7,429 nucleotides of DNA. It comes from Betaproteobacteria bacterium (lineage in GTDB: Bacteria > Pseudomonadota > Gammaproteobacteria > Burkholderiales > Eutrophovitaceae). The stretch is from assembly GCA_009886305.1 (NCBI GenBank), contig QXZO01000234.1, positions 1-7,429 on the forward strand, in the 5' to 3' direction. This document shows, one piece after another, positions 1 through 5,757 of the stretch. The notes beneath the pieces were generated by a model. It did not search any database, had not been told where the DNA came from, and saw nothing but the letters and a program-made list of their open reading frames with translations. Position 1 is the first letter of the stretch, and each line of letters opens with the position of its first letter. The position numbers and the translations under genes were made by a program.

Positions 1-390
1 TTTATTGACCAGTTTAGAGATTTAGTCAAAGAGGATAAGATCGTCGTTTTTGAGGCGAAAATTCGTTCTTATCGTCGGAGTTCAGACACAAATGAGGCCT
101 CAATTGTTTCAAGAATTGCAGCGGAAAATGTGTTTAGTCTAGCGGCTGTTCGTGAGCGGTTTGGGAAAACACTGAATTTACGCATGGGGCGAAGCGCTGA
201 TGCGGCGCAGTTGAAAAAAATTCTCTCTAAGTACCGAAATGGAGTAATTCCAGTAACGGTTATGTACCAGGGCCAAAGTGGGGAGGCTGAAATCGACCTG
301 GGTGAGGAGTGGCGTGTGAGGCCTGAGGACACACTTTTCAGTGAGTTACGGGATTGGCTTAGTCCAGAGGACGTGAACCTCAAGTATTAA
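1..390 (+). CDS. dnaE: DNA polymerase III alpha subunit, C-terminal fragment (5' truncated by window)
   Basis: The catalytic subunit of the replicative DNA polymerase; only its last 129 codons are here. The reading frame is open from base 1 to the TAA at 388-390, so the gene starts outside the window. The first ~50 residues look like the end of the OB-fold domain, and the rest is the C-terminal domain that in E. coli contacts the tau subunit of the clamp loader. Seen in sequence: the segment SLAAVRERFGKTLNLRM, then GVIPVTVMY and GEEWRVRPEDTLFSELRDWL, which follow the pattern of the E. coli DnaE tail (DEAREKYARGL..., GTIPVHLYY, WRVSPSDRLLNDLRG). No polymerase or PHP active-site residues can be judged because they lie upstream. 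The ATG at 130 is internal and not a start. The gene converges on metG with only 9 bp between stop codons, and I see no GC-rich terminator. Confidence 0.93.
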   Translation, partial: FIDQFRDLVKEDKIVVFEAKIRSYRRSSDTNEASIVSRIAAENVFSLAAVRERFGKTLNLRMGRSADAAQLKKILSKYRNGVIPVTVMYQGQSGEAEIDLGEEWRVRPEDTLFSELRDWLSPEDVNLKY

Positions 391-399
391 TTGGTGTCT

Positions 400-2496
400 T
401 TATTTGACTTGCATTCCCGGAGCAGCTCCCGACTCTGGTGAAATTAAGAAAATTCCCGATTCTTCACCGCTGGCCGCTAGTACCATACCTTGTGATTCTC
501 CAAAACGCATTTTTCTTGCTTTCAGGTTTGCCACTACCACAACAAGCTTTTCTTTAAGGTCTTCTGGATTATAAGCAGATTTGATACCAGCGAACACTTG
601 TCTTTGCTCGCCACCAAGATCGATTTTTAAACGCACTAATTTATCTGCGCCCTCAACATTTTCGGCTTCAATGATCTTGCCGATACGCAGATCTATTTTA
701 TTGAACGCGTCAATCGTTATGTCAGTTGTGTTTTCAGCAATAGTTTTTTCAGTGGCCATTTTTTTCGGCTTTGGTCTATTTGATTGAGTTTTTGACTTAA
801 TGGGCTTTTGGTTATTCAACGTGATTAGCTTGTCAATCAATTTTGGATCAATACGACCCATCAGATGTTGATACGAATTAATCACGTGCTTTGTTGGGAG
901 GCATCTCTTGCTGTCCGACCATTGGAGAGCATCTATGGCTAAAAACTGTTCTACGTCAGCCGCTAAGGTGGGGAGAACCGGCTTCAAATAAACAGTCAAT
1001 ATTTTGAATAAATTAATGGCTACAGAGCATACCTCATGGAGTTTCTTTAAATTTAAGTCTGATTCAGATTTGGCAAGCTCCCAAGGTTTTTGAGTATCGA
1101 TATAAGTGTTCGCACGATCTGCCAAAGCCATAATTTCTCGAATACCTTTGCTGTATTGCCTTGCCTCAAAAGCGTCAGCGATATTTTCAGAGCATTCAAA
1201 GAAATAGCATACGACTTCATTGTTAGTGACCGATATATCGCTTAATTTGCCATCGAACTTTTTAGCCAAAAAATTAGCTGAACGACTGGCAATGTTGATA
1301 TATTTGCCGACTAGGTCGCTATTTACCCGCGCCATGAAATCAGAAAGATTAAGGTCGATGTCTTCCATCGAGTCGTTAAGTTTGGCTGCGTAGTAATAAC
1401 GTAACGATTCTGGCTCTAAGCCGCTTTCTAGATAGCTTCTCGCTGTAATGAACGTTCCACGGGACTTGGACATTTTTTGTCCATCTACCGTTAGGAAACC
1501 ATGTGCAAATATTTTAGTCGGCGTCCTAAACTTAGAGAACTCTAACATCGCAGGCCAGAATAACGCATGGAAGTACAGAATGTCTTTACCAATAAAATGA
1601 ATGAGCTCTGTATTTCCCCCTGGCCTCAGAAAGTCTTGAGTAAGGGTAGCGGTTTTTAGGGACTCATGGTTCGCTAGGTAATTTAGAAAACTTCCGAAAT
1701 ATCCAACGGGAGCATCTAGCCAAACATAGAAGAATTTTGTTTCACTTGTTCCAGGTATAGGGAACCCAAAGTATGGGGCATCTCTAGAAATATCCCAATC
1801 GGATAGTTTGGCCTCGCCAGCCTCGCCGAGCCATTCTTTCATTTTGTTGGCGGCCTCCGGTTGAAGTCTATCCGTATTTTGAGTGAATTCCCTTAAAAAA
1901 TGTTCGCAGCGAGCATCTGAGAGTTTGAAAAACAAGTGCGTCGAAGTTTTCCTATCAGGTTTCGCTCCTGAGACAGTTGAGTAAGGTTCAATTAAATCCG
2001 TGGGACAGTATGTTGCACCACACGCTTCACAAGAGTCTCCATATTGGTCGGGTGTTTTGCATTTTGGGCAGGTTCCCTTGACGTACCGATCAGGAAGAAA
2101 CATCTGCTTAAGCGGATCATAAAATTGTTCGACTTCCTTTTCATCGATTAATCCCGCATCCGACAGGGAGTTGAATATTTCCTCACACAGTTGTCTGTTC
2201 TCCGGCGAATTCGTACTGTAGTAATTATCAAATTGAATTCCAAAGTCATAAAAATCTTGGGAGTGTTCTTTATGAACGCGTTCAATTAGCTGTTCAGGAG
2301 ACAAGTTCTCTTGCTCTGCTTTAAGCATGACGGGAGTGCCATGCGTATCGTCAGCACACACATAGTGTACTTCGTGCCCTAACATTTTCTGAGCTCTGAC
2401 CCAAATATCGGTCTGGATATATTCAACTAGATGGCCAAGGTGAATGCTCCCATTTGCATAGGGTAGTGCTGATGTGACAAGGATTCTTTTGGCCAT
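400..2496 (-). CDS. metG: Methionyl-tRNA synthetase with C-terminal tRNA-binding domain
   Basis: A cytosolic class I aminoacyl-tRNA synthetase that charges tRNA-Met and initiator tRNA with methionine. The 698-residue protein is slightly longer than E. coli MetG (677). The HIGH motif is HLGH at 19-22. A zinc knuckle follows, with Cys143, Cys146, Cys156 and Cys159 in CxxC...CxxC form. The WLDAP segment of the methionine pocket is present, and the KMSKS loop is at 341-345. An alpha-helical anticodon-binding domain follows. A Lys-rich linker at about 565-592 then joins residues 593-698, a Trbp111/EMAPII-like OB-fold used for tRNA binding and dimerisation. The start is chosen because the protein begins MAKRILVTSALPYANGS, just where the family begins. 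The ribosome-binding site is weak (no clear AGGA). It is transcribed divergently from apbC and convergently with dnaE. Nothing is missing or broken. Confidence 0.98.
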   Translation of the reverse strand: MAKRILVTSALPYANGSIHLGHLVEYIQTDIWVRAQKMLGHEVHYVCADDTHGTPVMLKAEQENLSPEQLIERVHKEHSQDFYDFGIQFDNYYSTNSPENRQLCEEIFNSLSDAGLIDEKEVEQFYDPLKQMFLPDRYVKGTCPKCKTPDQYGDSCEACGATYCPTDLIEPYSTVSGAKPDRKTSTHLFFKLSDARCEHFLREFTQNTDRLQPEAANKMKEWLGEAGEAKLSDWDISRDAPYFGFPIPGTSETKFFYVWLDAPVGYFGSFLNYLANHESLKTATLTQDFLRPGGNTELIHFIGKDILYFHALFWPAMLEFSKFRTPTKIFAHGFLTVDGQKMSKSRGTFITARSYLESGLEPESLRYYYAAKLNDSMEDIDLNLSDFMARVNSDLVGKYINIASRSANFLAKKFDGKLSDISVTNNEVVCYFFECSENIADAFEARQYSKGIREIMALADRANTYIDTQKPWELAKSESDLNLKKLHEVCSVAINLFKILTVYLKPVLPTLAADVEQFLAIDALQWSDSKRCLPTKHVINSYQHLMGRIDPKLIDKLITLNNQKPIKSKTQSNRPKPKKMATEKTIAENTTDITIDAFNKIDLRIGKIIEAENVEGADKLVRLKIDLGGEQRQVFAGIKSAYNPEDLKEKLVVVVANLKARKMRFGESQGMVLAASGEESGIFLISPESGAAPGMQVK

Positions 2497-2535
2497 ATTT
2501 TGTTATCGCTGCGATTCTCTGTGATTAAGCTGAAG

Positions 2536-2544
2536 ATTTTATCA
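2536..2544 (-). promoter_or_regulatory. Candidate extended -10 promoter for metG
   Basis: Read on the - strand, this gives TGATAAAAT, an extended -10 element (TG, one base, then TAAAAT with five of six consensus matches). Transcription would start near 2529, leaving a leader of about 33 nt before the metG ATG. No good -35 is found at the usual distance, which is acceptable for an extended -10 promoter. Prediction only. Confidence 0.4.
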
Positions 2545-2545
2545 A

Positions 2546-2555
2546 ACCAATTGGT
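2546..2555. repeat. Perfect 10-bp palindrome between metG and apbC
   Basis: ACCAATTGGT is perfectly self-complementary and lies in the 126-bp divergent gap, just upstream of the predicted metG -10 element and about 70 bp before apbC. Its symmetry and position would suit a dimeric regulator serving one or both genes, but a palindrome this short can occur by chance and I do not recognise it as a known operator. Confidence 0.3.
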
Positions 2556-2586
2556 AAAGAGCGTACAACAGCCCGTGCGTTTTGGT

Positions 2587-2592
2587 TAGAAT
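2587..2592 (+). promoter_or_regulatory. Weak candidate -10 element for apbC-dcd
   Basis: TAGAAT matches the -10 consensus at five of six bases. The best -35 at 16 bp is ACAACA (2565-2570), which matches at only three bases. A start near 2599 would leave a leader of about 24 nt before apbC. This is the best candidate on this strand in the divergent gap, but it is weak. Confidence 0.22.
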
Positions 2593-2622
2593 GACGAATA
2601 GAGAAAGTGAGTGTAAATCATA

Positions 2623-3708
2623 ATGATAACTAACGAAGCTATTAAAGAAGAAATTTTAAGGATCAATAATCCAGCTACTGAAGAGTTAATTGGTAAATGT
2701 GGAGAGCAAATTGTAGTCGAATTAAATGAATCAGCAATAAACGTCATAATTCTTGTCGGCTATCCGATGAAAAGTATGGAAGCATCCCTTTCTTCAATTA
2801 TTGTTGATCAAGTTGGCAAAGTGAAGGAGGGCAGGCACATCTCAGTGTCTATCGAGCTTCGAGTCGTTGCGCACGCAGCACAATCAGGTTTAAAGTTACT
2901 GCCCAATGTGCGTAATGTTATTGCGATTGCGTCAGGGAAAGGCGGGGTCGGGAAGTCGACAACTACCACTAATTTAGCTCTAGCTTTGTCTGCGGAAGGA
3001 GCGCGGGTCGGTGTTTTGGATGCAGACATTTATGGGCCGTCCCAACAAGTTATGCTTGGTCTCAAGGGACGACCAGAATCTGCTGATGGTAAGACGATAA
3101 CGCCAATGGAGTCTCATGGTGTCCAGGCTATGTCGATCGGCGCGTTGGTTGATGTCGATCAGCCAATGGTTTGGCGAGGACCGATGGTCTCACAAGCACT
3201 CGAGCAGCTACTTAGAGATACGATGTGGTCGAACTTGGACTATTTATTGATTGATTTGCCACCGGGCACAGGAGATATACAACTGACCTTATCCCAGAAG
3301 GTGCCTCTCACGGGAGTTGTCATCGTGACGACGCCTCAGGATATCGCTCTGATTGATGCGAAAAAAGCGTTAAAGATGTTCGAAAAGGTTCATGTTCCAA
3401 TACTTGGCATTATTGAGAATATGAGTGTTCACATATGTTCGAAATGTGGTCATGCTGAGCATATTTTTGGTCAAGGAGGTGGAGATGAGATGTCGAAAGA
3501 TTATCAAATAGACGTGCTTGGCGCGCTTCCTTTGGATATTAAAATTAGGGAAGCGTTAGATGCTGGTATGCCAACGTTGATATCTGACCCAGATGGTCCC
3601 GCGAGTGCGACCTACAAGGAAATTGCTCGATCTGTAGGTTTGAAGCTCGCAAAAAGAAAGCGCGACTATAGTCAGACATTCCCAAAAATTAAAGTAGAGA
3701 ATAACTGA
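2623..3708 (+). CDS. apbC: Mrp/ApbC-family P-loop ATPase, iron-sulfur cluster carrier
   Basis: A 361-residue cytosolic MinD/Mrp-type ATPase of the ApbC/NBP35 group, which carries Fe-S clusters to apoproteins. Residues 1 to about 90 occupy the place of the MIP18/DUF59 domain but are divergent, and I do not see the PACP-type cysteine motif found in many of these domains. The ATPase domain follows. It has a deviant Walker A GKGGVGKST at 105-113 (two lysines, 106 and 111), DADIYGPS at 133-140, and the Mrp signature DLPPGTGD at 211-218. Cys272 and Cys275 form the CxxC that bridges a cluster between two subunits in this family. The ATG at 2623 is the first in frame; its ribosome-binding site is weak. 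It probably heads a two-gene unit with dcd, 56 bp downstream, with no evident terminator between them. An alternative symbol is mrp. Confidence 0.95.
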   Translation: MITNEAIKEEILRINNPATEELIGKCGEQIVVELNESAINVIILVGYPMKSMEASLSSIIVDQVGKVKEGRHISVSIELRVVAHAAQSGLKLLPNVRNVIAIASGKGGVGKSTTTTNLALALSAEGARVGVLDADIYGPSQQVMLGLKGRPESADGKTITPMESHGVQAMSIGALVDVDQPMVWRGPMVSQALEQLLRDTMWSNLDYLLIDLPPGTGDIQLTLSQKVPLTGVVIVTTPQDIALIDAKKALKMFEKVHVPILGIIENMSVHICSKCGHAEHIFGQGGGDEMSKDYQIDVLGALPLDIKIREALDAGMPTLISDPDGPASATYKEIARSVGLKLAKRKRDYSQTFPKIKVENN

Positions 3709-3764
3709 CGTCGGGGATGACATAAGCAACACGCTAACTAAAAATCATGAGATAGGGTGAAGAT

Positions 3765-4337
3765 ATGAGTGTTAAGTCTGATCGATGGATTCGGAAAATG
3801 GCTTCGGAGCAGGGAATGATCGAACCATTTGAACCCGGACAGATAAAAGCGGTGAACGGTGAGCGGGTAGTATCTTTCGGAACATCTAGTTATGGATACG
3901 ATATTCGTTGTTCAGGAGAATTTAAGATTTTCACAAATATTAATTCGACGATTGTGGACCCTAAGAATTTTGATTCGGATTCGTTTGTGGATTTTCATGG
4001 TGATGTTTGCATTATTCCACCAAATTCCTTCGCTTTAGCCAGAACCGTGGAGTACTTTCGCATTCCTCGAGATGTTTTAACGATTTGTCTAGGAAAATCT
4101 ACATATGCGCGTTGCGGAATCATTGTCAACGTTACCCCATTTGAGCCTGAGTGGGAGGGTTTTGTGACGCTAGAATTCTCGAATACAACTCCGCTACCAG
4201 CTAAAATCTATGCGAATGAGGGGGTTGCTCAAGTTATATTTTTTCAAGCTGATGCCGATGATGTGTGTGAAACATCATATAGTGATCGCGGTGGTAAGTA
4301 TCAAGGTCAATCTGGAGTCACCCTACCTAGAATATAA
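3765..4337 (+). CDS. dcd: dCTP deaminase (dUTP-forming)
   Basis: Converts dCTP to dUTP and ammonia, the main route to dUMP for thymidylate synthesis in many Gram-negative bacteria. The 190-residue length is normal (E. coli 193). Seen: SSYGYDIR at 41-48, DPKNFD at 65-70, the conserved GKSTYARCG at 110-118 with Arg116, and LEFSNTT with Glu137 in the position of the catalytic glutamate (E. coli Glu138). The C-terminus GGKYQGQSGVTLPRI is the nucleotide-closing tail. The sequence follows the Pseudomonas/Neisseria type more than the E. coli type. I see no Dut fusion, so a separate dUTPase is expected elsewhere. GGGTGA lies just before the ATG as a ribosome-binding site, which supports this start. 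It follows apbC by 56 bp and probably shares its transcript. thyA and folA, which use its product downstream, lie about 1.4 kb further on in the opposite orientation. Confidence 0.97.
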   Translation: MSVKSDRWIRKMASEQGMIEPFEPGQIKAVNGERVVSFGTSSYGYDIRCSGEFKIFTNINSTIVDPKNFDSDSFVDFHGDVCIIPPNSFALARTVEYFRIPRDVLTICLGKSTYARCGIIVNVTPFEPEWEGFVTLEFSNTTPLPAKIYANEGVAQVIFFQADADDVCETSYSDRGGKYQGQSGVTLPRI

Positions 4338-4371
4338 ATTATTGAATTTATTGATTATTATTTGAGTTTGT

Positions 4372-4392
4372 TCGGCATCAAGCGGTCGGCAT
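4372..4392 (+). repeat. 7-bp direct repeat upstream of the decarboxylase promoter
   Basis: TCGGCAT occurs at 4372-4378 and again at 4386-4392, 14 bp apart start to start, ending 8 bp before the predicted -35. ATCAAG (4377-4382), overlapping the first copy, is also complementary to CTTGAT (4400-4405) at the -35. The position would suit an activator or repressor site, but the repeat is short. Confidence 0.3.
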
Positions 4393-4400
4393 AATTTTTC

Positions 4401-4428
4401 TTGATTCTTGATTTAGAGTGCCTATAAT
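4401..4428 (+). promoter_or_regulatory. Sigma70-type promoter of the decarboxylase gene
   Basis: The -35 is TTGATT (4401-4406), followed by a 16-bp spacer and a perfect -10, TATAAT (4423-4428). Transcription should start near 4435, giving a leader of about 120 nt before the ATG at 4558. The -35 lies within a tandem TTCTTGA repeat (4398-4411), so a second TTGATT occurs at 4408-4413, but its spacing is too short. This is the best-looking promoter in the window and shows that the gene is expressed separately from dcd. Confidence 0.6.
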
Positions 4429-4434
4429 TGCGCG

Positions 4435-4486
4435 TCTTAAATCCCGCTATGCTATTTCGAATTTTTGACTAATCAGCGGCTTAAGA
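4435..4486 (+). promoter_or_regulatory. Stem-loop at the predicted 5' end of the decarboxylase mRNA
   Basis: An outer stem TCTTAA (4435-4440) pairs with TTAAGA (4481-4486). An inner stem CCGCT (4444-4448) pairs with AGCGG (4475-4479). That makes 11 base pairs interrupted by a 3x1 internal loop and closed by a 26-nt loop. The structure would begin at or next to the predicted transcription start. It could stabilise the mRNA or act in translation or attenuation control. There is no run of T after it, so it is not an intrinsic terminator. No known riboswitch class is recognised. Confidence 0.4.
4449..4472 (+). other. Tiny open frame inside the leader stem-loop
   Basis: ATG to TAA encodes seven residues, MLFRIFD. 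The ATG directly follows the left inner stem and the stop falls 2 nt before the right inner stem, so the frame nearly fills the loop. No Shine-Dalgarno sequence precedes it, so translation is doubtful. It is listed because short leader peptides control ornithine decarboxylase in enteric bacteria (SpeFL), although this peptide does not resemble that one. Confidence 0.15.
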
Positions 4487-4530
4487 ACACACGTTAGTGG
4501 CTGAGGATTTTTGATTCTTTGCTCTTTTTA

Positions 4531-4557
4531 ATGACCACGATTTTTTTAGGAAATTAG
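4531..4557 (+). other. Tiny open frame abutting the decarboxylase start codon
   Basis: ATG to TAG encodes eight residues, MTTIFLGN, and its stop codon is immediately followed by the ATG of the decarboxylase gene in the same frame (TAGATG). The AGGA (4548-4551) that serves the main gene lies inside this frame. No Shine-Dalgarno sequence precedes its own ATG. If translated, it would couple reading of the leader to initiation downstream; it may equally be chance. Confidence 0.15.
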
Positions 4558-5739
4558 ATGACGATCCAAGCGGCGCTCGATCAACAAGTTGAGTTGGAAA
4601 GTTTATTTGATTCGCATCAGGAGCTTAGCCTGGATGTTGCTCATGTCACGCAACTGTTGCGAGAAGGATATGAACAACCAGTTCTTATCTTGGACCTCGA
4701 TATCGTCCGTCAAAAATATGATCGTTTTAAGGCGGCCATGCCTGGAATTAGCGCTCATTATGCCGTGAAGGCGAACCCTGATATACGTGTACTTAGAGCT
4801 CTAAAAGGCAAGGGCTGCAAGTTCGAGATTGCCTCAATTCAAGAGCTGGATTTGTTGTTATCTATTGGTGTTGATACCTCTACGGTGCATTACAGCAACC
4901 CAGTAAAGCCCGGTTCCTTTATCAAATACGCTGCCTCAAAAGGTGTTCGCTGGTTTGCATTTGATAGCAGAGAGGAGCTTGTGAAAATTAAAAATATCGT
5001 CCCGGATGCGAAGTTATATTTACGATTTGATACTCCCAATATTGGCAGCGATTGGCCTTTGTCGGGTAAATTTGGGACTAAAGTTAGAGATATTGACGGT
5101 ATTTTAGATGCTGCCATTGAAATAAGCGCGGACCTTTGTGGGCTTACGTTTCATGTTGGTTCGCAGTGTCGGAATATTGATAATTGGAATCAAGCAATTG
5201 ATACCTCAAAGAAAATCTTTAAAAGTATGTTGAATCGAGGCCTGAAGCCTGAGTTATTAAATATAGGCGGTGGTTATCCAGTTCGCCTCACAAAGCCTAT
5301 CCCATCTATAGAGTACATTGGTCGGGTTATTAAAAACGCGTTGGAAGGCTTTGATGCAGAGATTAAAATCACCGCTGAGCCTGGTCGATATATGGTCTCT
5401 GATGCCGGTTTTTTCGTATGCCAAGTAATTGGCACCGCGACTAAAGGTGACGAACGGTGGATGTACTTGGATGCGGGTGTGTTCGGAGGGTTGATGGAAT
5501 GTACTCAGGGAATTCAATACCAGATTGAAGTCAATAATAAATCAGGTAATGAGGTTCCTTGGTATGTTGCTGGCCCGAGCTGTGATTCCGTTGATGTTTT
5601 GGGCCGAGAACAAATGCTACCCGTTACTGCGTCAGAGGGAGATCTCCTGTACTTCCCGAATGCGGGAGCTTATACGACTGTGTATGCCAATGAATTTAAT
5701 GGATTTCCTCTGCCGAATGTCCTAATCATCAATGAATAA
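4558..5739 (+). CDS. speC: PLP-dependent ornithine/lysine decarboxylase, fold type III (group IV)
   Basis: A cytosolic pyridoxal-phosphate enzyme that decarboxylates ornithine to putrescine, and possibly lysine to cadaverine. It is 393 residues, resembles Pseudomonas SpeC (about 387), and is unrelated in fold to E. coli SpeC. Seen: YAVKANP with the PLP lysine Lys71; HVGSQ at 199-203; GGGYP at 237-241 and EPGR at 274-277 (phosphate and ring binding); and GPSCDSVD with Cys342 and Asp343, matching the catalytic Cys-Asp supplied across the dimer. GAYTTVYANEFNGF (Tyr372) is near the C-terminus. In the substrate region the sequence is LDAGVFGG; the Asp sits one place before the Asp of eukaryotic enzymes (VNDGVYG), as in Pseudomonas. 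Ornithine versus lysine preference cannot be read with certainty. The start is supported by AGGA at 4548-4551 with a 6-nt spacer; the next Met is residue 61. It is monocistronic, with its own promoter, and converges on folA. Confidence 0.88.
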   Translation: MTIQAALDQQVELESLFDSHQELSLDVAHVTQLLREGYEQPVLILDLDIVRQKYDRFKAAMPGISAHYAVKANPDIRVLRALKGKGCKFEIASIQELDLLLSIGVDTSTVHYSNPVKPGSFIKYAASKGVRWFAFDSREELVKIKNIVPDAKLYLRFDTPNIGSDWPLSGKFGTKVRDIDGILDAAIEISADLCGLTFHVGSQCRNIDNWNQAIDTSKKIFKSMLNRGLKPELLNIGGGYPVRLTKPIPSIEYIGRVIKNALEGFDAEIKITAEPGRYMVSDAGFFVCQVIGTATKGDERWMYLDAGVFGGLMECTQGIQYQIEVNNKSGNEVPWYVAGPSCDSVDVLGREQMLPVTASEGDLLYFPNAGAYTTVYANEFNGFPLPNVLIINE

Positions 5740-5741
5740 AT

Positions 5742-5756
5742 AAAAATTCGTTTTTT
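5742..5756. terminator. A-rich/T-rich hairpin between the converging genes
   Basis: Five A (5742-5746), TTCG (5747-5750) and six T (5751-5756) could fold as an A-U stem with a UUCG loop, just after the decarboxylase stop and before the folA stop. It reads similarly on the other strand, so it could act in both directions, but the stem has no G-C pairs and is weak. It is the only T-rich end signal in the 18-bp gap. Confidence 0.25.
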
Positions 5757-5757
5757 G

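Noticed and set aside
69..383. Long antisense frame opposite the dnaE tail (104 codons)
   Set aside because: The + strand clearly encodes the DnaE C-terminus over the same bases; the antisense product is Ser/Arg-rich without a recognisable domain and has no ribosome-binding site.
419..429. GGAGCAGCTCC palindrome near the dnaE-metG junction as a terminator
   Set aside because: It would form only about four base pairs with a 3-nt loop, no T run follows on either strand, and it lies in metG coding sequence (SGAAPG).
581..787. Open frame on the + strand opposite metG
   Set aside because: It lies inside the metG C-terminal tRNA-binding domain and linker, and its translation looks like a by-product of that coding strand.
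3709..3764. Possible terminator or promoter between apbC and dcd
   Set aside because: Neither a hairpin with a T run nor a convincing -35/-10 pair is visible in the 56-bp gap; co-transcription is simpler.
4454..4554. Pairing of ATTTC (4454-4458) with GAAAT (4550-4554) over the decarboxylase ribosome-binding site
   Set aside because: Only five A/T-rich pairs over a long distance; it cannot be extended on either side, so there is no real support for sequestration.
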